Positions 55,301-64,000 of a stretch of 64,000 bases of DNA are shown here, piece by piece. The translations under genes and the position numbers were made by a program. Each line of letters begins with the position of its first letter. Position 1 is the stretch's first letter. Under the pieces are notes generated by a model. That model was not told the DNA's origin. It saw only the letters and a list, made by a program, of their open reading frames with translations, and did not search any database. Source of the stretch: Symsagittifera roscoffensis (taxonomy: Eukaryota; Xenacoelomorpha; Acoela; Convolutidae); contig NC_087070.1 of assembly GCF_963678635.1 (NCBI RefSeq), forward strand, positions 1,542,512 to 1,606,511, read 5' to 3'.

Positions 55301-57384
55301 ATCAGGTTCGGCAGGTTAGTTATCGAGAAAAGTACAAAAAACAGTCATCAAAAAAATTGACATTTCCGAGAATCATAGCTTTTTGTGCAACAGAACTTGA
55401 AATTAGCCGCTTATGCAGAAGAGATTAACTTAAACTTTAGTTTCGATTGAACTCAAAAAACTCAGTTTTGTGAGGGTAGTTCTCGAGATAAGGTAAAAAG
55501 ATTCGACAAACGGTCAAAACATCAAAACTTTGACTTTTCCGAGGGCCATATTTTTTTGTGCTTTAATTGGGCTTTAATCGGGCATAAAAATTGGGCTTTA
55601 CGCGTGAGCAAAAGAACTTCCTGTAACCCGGTAATTGAATTGAACTCAAATTGTTAGATATGAGATGTTATTTTTTGGGTAAATTCAGAAAACTTAGAGA
55701 AAATGCTCAAAAAATTAAAAAATTGACTTTTCCGATGACGATTACTTTTGTGTAAAAAATTGAGAGTGGCACTGCTAATGCAGAAGAGCATCCCACTACA
55801 GATTATTTCCATTTATTCTACCACCTCAAGTTCGAGAGGCTAGTTTTTAATAAAAATTTAAAAGACGTTTCAAAAAACGGTCAACAAAATCAAAAACTTG
55901 ACTATTCCGAGGATAATAATTTTATGTGTATAAAAATTTTGGGAATATTCAGGAAAGCAGAAGAGCTTCCCACAACCCGATTTTTAGATTGAAGCCAAAA
56001 TTTTAGATATGAGAAGTTATTTCTTGGTTAAATTCATCAAATTTATAAATTCATCAAATTAATCCTCGTTAAAATAAATTGAAAACCAAAAAAAAAAGGT
56101 TTTTTTTTGGATCTCAGAATATGATTGAACTGAAAAAAAATTATCCAACTTGAAACGACGATCAGTCTGATACAGATTTTGGGACCCCTAAACTTGGGTT
56201 AAAAGAAGTGCAGCCTACGCCATGTAATTTTTAACCACTCCTTTACAAGCAAGAAAACCAACCAGAAAAGCCGATAGCTTTGCAAGTAGAACAGAACGTT
56301 TCCACTGATAAAAGAAAAGAGTTCAAAAATCAAGGAAAAAATTCCAAATTATTTTGTGGTCCAAAATTCATGTTTGTTACGTTTTTTTTTGAAATGGCTG
56401 TTGAATTAGGAAAACTAATACAAGAATAAGTGGTGTTTATAGTTACAATAATGTTATAAAGGAAACACTCTTTACTTTGGGCTCAAATTTTATCCAAAAA
56501 GTATCTAGTTGAGTCTGGAAATCAAAAGTACCAAAGCAATATTTCTGAACATAGTGTTGTTTGTTAACAATCTTTTTCAGAAAATGAACCACGACCAAAA
56601 GGGTTTTAAAATAATAAAACATTTAACCACTTTTTTACTGAGGTAGTCAAATTGGCAGGAAAAAAGTTAAGAACAGACCCTACGCCATAGCTTTTCCCAA
56701 TCTTCAAGAGTGGTCGGAACAATCAACTCCATTAATGAATTTAATCAAATTAACCTTCTCCCCCTAAAAAATTTTCCATGGGAGAAACTGTTAGTCTGAT
56801 TTAGAGTTAGAGTTTTCAGCCATCCAGAAGGGTGATTCTACTGCGCTTAGCCAATTTCATGCAAATTAAATAGTAGGGCGTATGATCTTAAGTCGGTCAG
56901 TTTAGAAGAGGGGGGGGGGGGGCGTGGGGGGGATTAACTTGATCCATCTGAATTGAATTTAAAACTGAGCCGAATTTCAAACTTGAAAAAAAGTCAACCA
57001 AAAACGTCAACTATTAGTTACATCAGCCATTGAGGTTTTCCCAAGACAATTTGGAAAATCTATTGACATTTTTTTGCATCTGTTGACATAAATTTAAAAC
57101 AATGATAATTTTTCACTAAGTGTTTTCAGAAAATCAAAAAACTTAGTTTTTCTGCGGCAGTCGTTTCAATCTCAACTTAAGCATAAATAATTATTCATTT
57201 TCAAAATAACTAAGTGTTTTTCAGTATAGATATCGTAAAAAAGCAACTAACGGGGCTTTTTGGCAGAGAAGGTGCCAATTTCAGTTAACTGATCTGATTT
57301 GCCCGTTTTTGGTTCACTGATAAAATAGTTTTCTGGCCCTCCGATGATCTATTTAACCGACAGAGGGCGAAAACTTTGACTAGC
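52350..57384 (-). other. Intron sequence with a second satellite
   Basis: 5-kb intron. It contains the satellite at 54790-56050 and a G-run near 56,910-56,930, and is otherwise plain AT-rich sequence. Confidence 0.5.
54790..56050. repeat. Second satellite, about 170-195-bp diverged monomers
   Basis: The core 'ttgacttttccgag' followed by 'ttttttgtg' and a 'gcagaagagcttcc' block recurs near 55030, 55357, 55528, 55724 and 55900. The monomers are much more diverged than in the 43-44 kb array and are unrelated to it. Confidence 0.7.
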
Positions 57385-57517
57385 CTGTATTGTATGATGA
57401 AGTGTAGTGGCATGCTGTGCACTCCATTGGTGGGTTCCTGGTTGCCCCACTCCACCGTGAGTGACCTGCTCTCCACCCCTCTAACACGCACTCCCACAGG
57501 GGTCAGAGGCACACTTT
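57385..57517 (-). CDS. Host adhesion-type gene, exon 3 seen (FN3 domain 1, first half)
   Basis: 133-bp exon, acceptor 'ctgtttag', encoding 'PVGVRVRGVESRSLTVEWGNQ' up to the 'FIIQYR' strand. No GT donor gives the phase needed by the next exon, but 'TACAG|GCTAGT' does. It therefore appears to end in a GC donor. It enters in phase 1 from exon 59360-59539. Confidence 0.85.
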
Positions 57518-59359
57518 CTAAACAGGGCCAAGTAAAAACAAGGATGGCCGGTTGCTGTGCAAAGAGCACCGAGTTTTCCGAACACGTTCATAAAAAACTC
57601 CAAAAAAAGTTGTTCTCTTTTTTCTTCAAATAAAGAAAATATTCTCGTTTTTTGGGCGTGGTGTGACGATAGAACTGAGCAAACGCGTATAAAATTACTG
57701 AATTATTCATAAAATAAAAACAAAAAAGTTTTTTAAAAATTTTTTTTTGCACAATAATTTTTTTAAATAAAATTTTTATTGCCAATGAAGCGATATGGGA
57801 AAATTCCGAAGCAAATTTTAAATTATGTGAAATTAAGTTTTTTTGGCCTAAATACCAGTTTTCATATACCGAGTGTTACTCGGTTGCTCGACTCGCTCGA
57901 AATCAGACTGAAACTCAAAATTTTCTTCAAACCGGTTTTTCTCGACATTGAGAGAACATTTAATAAATTGCATTGTCGTCCGAATAACAACCGAAAAAGC
58001 TTTAATATGAAATATCACTCAAAACTTTCAAAAAAATTTTTGTGGTCCGAGATTTTGCAAGGAAAACAAAAAAACTAAAACAAGGATAGTCGGTTACTGT
58101 GAAAGTAGCACAGAATGTTCCAACTAGTCTTGAAAACTTAAATTAAAATTCAATTTTAGTGTCGTTTTTTCGGCGTGGTGTGATACAAAAATCTTTTTTT
58201 TCCCAATTTTTTTTTTGAAATTTTTGAAATCATTTGAGTAATACTATATATTCAAGGCTTAAATTAAGCATAAATAAGCTAATATAAGCCTACTCATTCG
58301 CTCGAAATTCGACAAAAAATCAAAAATTTCAAAGCGGTGTTCAAACCGGTTTTCAAACCGCTGCGAAAACTATTTTGAAATTTTCTAATGACGTTGGAAT
58401 CACGACTGAAAGGGTATTATTATCATACATCACTCAACCGAGTCCGATGATTATTTATAGTAGCTGGCTTTGCGTGGAAAACAAAAAAAACTAAAACACT
58501 CCCGAATACAAAATTCTTTCCCATTTTCAATGGTCGGAACAAGAATCCCGAATACAAAGTTCCTCCCCATTTTCAATGGTGGAGCACAATAAAAGAAAAA
58601 CTATAAAAATTAGCATAGTATAACAAGCTCTTCCCAGAAGAAATCTAACATGTCATCACGTTTTGTAATGTTCTTTTATAAACTGCAGATTGGTTTAATA
58701 GATGGCCATTAGAAACAAATTGTTTGTTTTCAGGCGTCTAGCTTTTGAACTTTCGCTCGACCAAATTTAAGTGTTAAAAACCTTCAAACCGACATTTGAA
58801 GAAATTGGATTATTTACGCTTGGTGTGGTTTTTTTCTGCAGTCAACATAATAGATTTTTACAACAAATTTTTATGCCCCATTGAAAATATCGGCTTCCTG
58901 CAATCATATTGAAAAAATTTTTCTACCTCTGATCATTTTTGCAAGTTTTCAGGAGTTTGAAAATTGCCAACTTGCCCATGCTCTGGAATAATTTATCCAT
59001 AATCTTGAAAACGTAACGCGAATTATTTATGCGAGGCGAATCGTACAATAAAATCGTTCCAAAGTGAATTGAGGCTAGCTAGCTATTTGGTTGTATTAAT
59101 TTCGTACGACTCAAATTTTTGCACTTGATCTTTGATTTGGTCCAAAGGTTGAAGCTTTTCAATATTTTCTTTTCCTAAAAACTATTCGATATGGATTAAG
59201 GGGCAGTCGGAGCATTCAGGACTTACCCTGATATACGAGTGGTCTTTTTATTTATACTCATATTCCAATATACAACGAGAAAAGTCGGCTAGTATGCTTA
59301 GAGTAGCACAGAATATTCCGAGCACAGTGTTAACTTATGCAAATATATTTGAGGACTTA
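57518..59359 (-). other. Intron, nothing recognised
   Basis: 1.84-kb AT-rich intron. Two similar blocks near 57,540-58,080 and 58,080-58,500 share phrases such as 'ggcgtggtgtga', so an old duplication is possible. Confidence 0.45.
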
Positions 59360-59539
59360 CCTTGCACTAGAAGTATCTTGTTTGGCGAGTGAACAACAAC
59401 GCCACTGTCACCAGAAGGTAGGGCGTGGCAAGCGTAAAAACCCGAGTCAGAGTGGCTCAAATCGTGAATCACGAGACTGCTGCTGCCCGACTGGAGAGAG
59501 TAGTGCGAATGTAGAACCCACTTTTCATTCTTTCCGCTT
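59360..59539 (-). CDS. Host adhesion-type gene, exon 2 seen (Ig domain, second half)
   Basis: 180-bp exon, acceptor 'acttcag' and donor 'CAAG|GTAAGT'. It joins exon 60028-60422 in frame. It encodes 'SSSLVIHDLSHSDSGFYACHAL', the Ig D.G.Y.C motif with the second domain cysteine, and then the G strand. Confidence 0.92.
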
Positions 59540-59712
59540 CTGAAGTATCAAAGCTAAGTCTTATTGGGTACTAATTTTACAATAACTATTATACTTGACC
59601 AGTCCTAATATTTTCAGTCGTGTTAAGTCATTTATGGCCCGCAAATTCGCCAGCGATGCAGAAAAAGTTAGAGAAACCAAGTCTTCAAAGATTTCGGAGA
59701 TCTCAGAAAATC

Positions 59713-59768
59713 GGGGGTGGTGGTGGTGGTGGTGGGGGGGGGGGTGGTGGTGGTGGGGGGGGGGGTGG
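59713..59768 (+). repeat. G-rich (GGT)n/poly-G tract
   Basis: About 56 bases of only G and T with runs of up to eleven G, in the first visible intron. It has strong G-quadruplex potential on the plus strand. Confidence 0.93.
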
Positions 59769-60027
59769 TTCTTGGAGAGGTTGTACTTGCTTTCAAATAA
59801 AATGGAGATTAATTTTTTCTCTCAAAACGCCTGAAATGAAAACGTTGTTACTTTGTTAAATTCAATTGTGAAGCCCCCCCCCCCATTTGCACATGTTTTC
59901 ATATCGTTTAAGTTTAACATGCGAAACATGGTTGTGTTAGTGATACCGATATGTATTCTGTGAGAAGGAAACTTTTCAAAATGAGGAAAGTTGACTAGAG
60001 GATATTGATACTGAAAGAATTTTTAAC

Positions 60028-60422
60028 CTCATAGTAATGTTGACGGACGTCTTAGGGTCATTTCCGCTTGTCCACCACACTAAATTGTAGTCAGGTCCAA
60101 ATCCCCCAGCTGACATCCCGGTTCTCCCTCCGACTGAATTTCCGTAGTCTCCCAAGATGCCGGCAACATCACACTCCAGCGTCGCATCGTCGCCGACTTT
60201 TGCGATGTGGGTATAGCGATGCACGTTGCGAGGCAGCGACGCAACTCGAGCTAAATCAGACAGACATTCTTTCTCTGTTACCAATTGGTAAAGCATTACC
60301 ATCTGGCAAACGGCGACTAGAATTTCGGGTGTCGGATTAACCCGACTTTCTAACCCTCCGCCGGGCGAAGTTGGCGGATCCCATTTTGAATAACCGGAAT
60401 TGAAAAAAGTTTCCACACTCAT
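60028..60422 (-). CDS. Host adhesion-type gene, first exon seen (N terminus and Ig domain first half)
   Basis: Ends at donor 'ATGAG|GTTAAA'. The frame is open from ATG 60422..60420, taken as a provisional start, and also further to 60479, so the true 5' end or acceptor is uncertain. It encodes a Ser/Pro/Gly-rich N terminus, a hydrophobic segment around 'ILVAVCQMVMLYQL' that could be a signal anchor, and then 'VGDDATLECDV', the B-strand cysteine motif of an Ig domain, and 'LVWW' with the Ig core Trp. The whole gene would encode an Ig-FN3 cell-surface protein. The exact family (sidekick-, protogenin- or RPTP-like) cannot be decided here. Confidence 0.75.
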
Positions 60423-63400
60423 GGTCAAACAGATTTTTCTAATTATCCAATGATAACAATAATCAAATTCAATAACCAATTAAAAGTACAAGGTAAAACT
60501 ATTGACAACTATTGAAGTTCAATTAAAACTGAACATTTTGAATCAATTTTGAATTAATACTGTAATATTCTTGTTTTACCCGAAACGATAGCAGTAAAAA
60601 TACAAGTTATTGCTGATGGTTGAGGAGTGAACACTAAAAATCATAAAGAAAGGCTTCTTTGAAACAGAAAAATAAAGAACTTTTTGTTTGCTTTTCTCTT
60701 CCTGGTTTAATGTTGAACTGGTTGTACGGATATAATTTTTTATTAAAACTGATCCCGGTAAGCAATTGAGTAAATATCGCGATATAAAAATTCACCCTTT
60801 GGGATATTAAGAAGTTAAAATCAGAGATAGTTGCATTAGAAAAGAAATTATTCAAATGAGCTAATTTGAATTTGAAAGTGAGGACTCCATCTCGAAGACG
60901 AAAGAGACGAAATCTGTTTTTTAACTGTAATACAAAAAGTTCAAAAACAACCAAAGTTTAACTCAAAGAAAATAACGCGGAAGAGTAATTTTTTTGAAGC
61001 AATTGTCTGAAACCGGTAATCAAACTGCGATCACTTTGATGATAAAATTATGATTAGTGTTTTTAAAAGTTTTTATATCCATTACGAAACCTTTAAAATT
61101 GACTGAAAACTTCCTGACCTAATGGTAGGCGATGGTTTTTGATTGACGCAAAATGCCATCTAATGGATTTATTATACACTTCTCGAAAGCCCACAAAAAT
61201 CATATCTGACAGTTTTTTTTGCTTGACTTGAGATAATCTCCCTCCGTTTAGGCCATATTAAGAAAAAACTGATTAATCAAGAGGAATTGTTTTTAGATAA
61301 CCAAAAAAAGAATAAGGCAATTATTGGTTTTTGTCTGTTAAATTTTGTCCGCTTTTGAACCAAATTGTTTTGATGATCACGTATAAGTTAACAGTAAATT
61401 TATATGAAAATACATTATTTCAAAAAGAATTGCAAATCCGTTTGAACACTTTAATCAGCCTTTTAATCCCAATTAAAAGGCCAGCTTCTGGTTGAGTAGC
61501 TTAGAGATTACTTATTCTAAGGGTGGTTTATTTTACTTAGTCAAAATTAGGTTTTTTATCGAAACGCTTTCGACAACATTTTTTATACCAGCTGAACGAA
61601 ATAAATGTTCTGAGATCAAATTCAAAAGTGTTTCGACCTTGTTTGATTGGGTTATGTTGTTTTAAGTTGAAAATTAATTGAATCTTAACTTCCTGCTTGT
61701 TACGGCAAACTAAACTTGATTTTTTGTCTTTGCGGTAAGAATATCAATCGAATTGCAGAGTAGCGCAAATAAATAATTTAATTTCAAATGAAGTTTCGGA
61801 TCAAAAAATCATCTGCGGATCAAAGTCTGAATTGTTGAAAAGGGATCCAATTAGTCTCTTTTGGTCCAGAATAATTTGTCTAGAATGTTTTCAAAAGAAA
61901 GTTTTTCGCCAGCAAGGAAAAAGTTGATTTGAAATTCTGGCGATGAGAATTTAACAAGAAAATAAGTAAGACCTTGAAAAGAGATTTCGAGCCTATGGTT
62001 ATCAAGCATACTATTATAGATAAACTATAGATAGCCAATATCAATGACCGATAACTTTTTTTAGTTGTTTCCGATTATTCGATCGTTCTTTTTCTCTAAA
62101 TGTATAATAATCTTCCGCCCTAAATAATAAACACATCTTGGCTCAATAGACGAGTAATCGTGCCATAAAAAAGAAAACGCTGTTTTTTTCTCTTTTTTTT
62201 GTAATCGTGTTGTAGAAAATCATTAAAAATTTATTCGGATTTCTTTAAAAACAATAAAGCATATAAATTAATGAACTATTTTATCGCTGCTTCGAAACTT
62301 TTTGTAACTTTCCGCAAAAACTGTACAAGCGACTTTGTAATTGAGACTTTTAATTTCGGCGTTTTCTCAAAAGACTCGGACTTCTAGCCGCCGTTTTCTC
62401 AATTTTCAGCCTAAAAACTGCATTTGAATCTGAGATAATAGGAAATATTAACAAAAGTCTCTTCGGCAGACCAAAAAACGTAGAAGTGCTTATTTTGTGT
62501 AGGAAATATGGTCTCTATTACAACACCTGCAAGTTCTTATGCTGAGACTAATTCTTTTAGGCCTAACTGGAGATTTGTCATTACTGCTGAGTCTTTATGT
62601 CACGCCCGTGTACACGTTTTGTATCCAATCTTTCCTTAAGAAAAATAAAAAATATTTTTGAATCCACGGAGGCAATATTTTTTTTTCAAAAGAGTTTTTT
62701 TAATAAATGATTTTTTTTGTGACAATTTTTACCCAAAAATCTAAACTGCCCGAGAAAATGAGATAAACAGTCAAAAGTAACTTATTTCACTTCAAAATAT
62801 TTCTCGCGGTATTTCCAAAAATTAAACTAAAAAAAAAGTTTAAGAAAGCTAAATAATGAATCAATTTGAGATATATTTGAATGAGTTTTCATTGTTTATT
62901 GAACTTCTCATTTCTAGCAATGAAAATTTTTCCAATAAAAGCAGAAGTAAATAAGATCTAATTTTTGACAATAATTGAGCAAGACGCAGCTTTGGAAATG
63001 AAAAACTGTTATTCAATCCCAGATTTTAATTCCAGGACAAATCTAGCTGAGCGTGAAAAAATGGTAATTTAAATGTAATTTGCAAGGTGGAAATCTATTC
63101 ATTAATTCATGTTTAGGCAGAATACAAAAACGGACAAAAAAGTAAGTTTACTACTGAATAGCGGATATCAACACTTCAAAGAAAAAAAGAAGCAAAAATG
63201 GATTAATTTTCTATTCTGGGTGAATTTGGTTATAAAGTTATGGTTAGTACTAAAAAACGGAGACTCTTTGGCCAAAAATCTGGTTTATTATTCCAAAAAG
63301 GACAGTTGAGATTACCCTTGAGACAAAAGTGCATACGTAATATTATAATATGTCGTTGTACTGATATTGAGCCCGGTTGAAAATGTAAACAAAATAACGA

Positions 63401-64000
63401 AAAACATATAACAAAACAACAAGGAGTGCAAATGGGACCAACAAAACAACAATTTTGCATCTCAAATATAAATCTGTCAGTCAAATTAGCAATGGTGTGT
63501 GGGTAATATTCTACCGAAATGGTTTGAAAATGTGGTTTTTAATCAAAATGAAGCTGGGTCGCAGTTGTGCTTATGTGACCAACGAGTATCTCCCAAAAAT
63601 CGTTTTAATTCTTTCCTCTAAGGAGTTCTAGTTGACTCAGGTGTTAATCAAATTATTCGCACAAGTACCCACGAAAGGGTCGCTTTTGGATTTGGACTTT
63701 GATTCTCGGTGGTATTTTTGTAAGAAATTGATTTAAAAAAGTTTGATCTAAATTGATCTAAAAGGAAAGTCAATATCTGGTTTCATTCCAATTTTTGACA
63801 TCAATGGTGAAAAAGTGTTTTGACATCAAATCACGTTTTTTGACATCTAAGCCTTCGCATCAAGGGTTAACAAAATTAGCTATAGCTCACAGTTATTTTG
63901 GTCAAAAATGAAAAACAAACTCTTTCTCCAATTTTGTTTTCTCTAAAAAAAATGTTAAATTTTTTCTTAATTTATCGTTTATGTGAACGCGGGGGAGCAA
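60423..64000. other. Upstream region, nothing recognised
   Basis: AT-rich DNA without a convincing exon, repeat or RNA gene. It could be the 5' flank or another intron of the host gene. Confidence 0.5.

Noticed and set aside
59595-59859. Gly- or Trp-rich small frames
   Set aside because: Translation of the G-rich tract in an intron.

Overview
The window looks like intronic DNA of an invertebrate metazoan. The species cannot be named from the sequence. The evidence is an AT-rich intron-containing gene with Ig and fibronectin-III exons and canonical splice sites, long introns full of satellites and microsatellites, and two large virus-like mobile elements of kinds typical of animal genomes.

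Host gene (minus strand, about 60,422 down to 20,439, continuing beyond the left edge). Nine exons can be joined in frame. They give one Ig domain followed by at least three complete FN3 domains and the start of a fourth, as in a neuronal or cell-surface adhesion or receptor protein. Introns range from about 0.5 kb to more than 20 kb. The 23.5 kb intron between exons 44,717-44,905 and 21,012-21,211 carries a complete Polinton. The intron to the left of exon 20,439-20,541 carries the retroelement.

Region 1 to about 16.2 kb: a very large Ty3/gypsy-type retroelement in minus orientation, cut by the left edge. In its own 5' to 3' order it has a candidate LTR and primer-binding site, a 1.25 kb leader, a basic 155-aa ORF, a 2,740-aa Gag-Pol in one frame (capsid, zinc knuckle, PR, RT, RNase H, IN), two tiny hydrophobic ORFs overlapping as ATGA, a 378-codon ORF with no start codon, an 872-codon envelope-like ORF interrupted by one stop at its seventh codon, and a further ORF of at least 362 codons that overlaps the Env stop as ATGA and leaves the window. 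Genes downstream of env, and a frame with no ATG that must be reached by splicing or unusual initiation, are atypical.

Region 24,685 to 43,005: an 18,309-bp Polinton/Maverick with a 6-bp target duplication (GTACAC), 217-bp terminal inverted repeats starting AG, and a nearly full gene set. It has protein-primed DNA polymerase B (1,376 aa in three exons), retrovirus-like integrase, packaging ATPase, adenain-like protease, double-jelly-roll major capsid, minor capsid, small basic core/membrane-active protein, a one-pass membrane protein, a DEDD-nuclease-like protein, and several small proteins. A 119-bp inverted repeat pair inside it brackets a module with two opposite-strand genes: a PC4-like ssDNA-binding protein and a protein with an HUH-like motif. 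The element landed in a satellite array of about 167-bp units, whose two halves flank it.

Remaining sequence: a recent tandem duplication with a fold-back element (16.8-19.5 kb), a composite MITE-like element (46.95-47.52 kb), a 777-bp GATA microsatellite beside a splice donor (50.4-51.15 kb), a second satellite (54.8-56.05 kb), a G-rich tract (59.7 kb), and long stretches without recognisable features.
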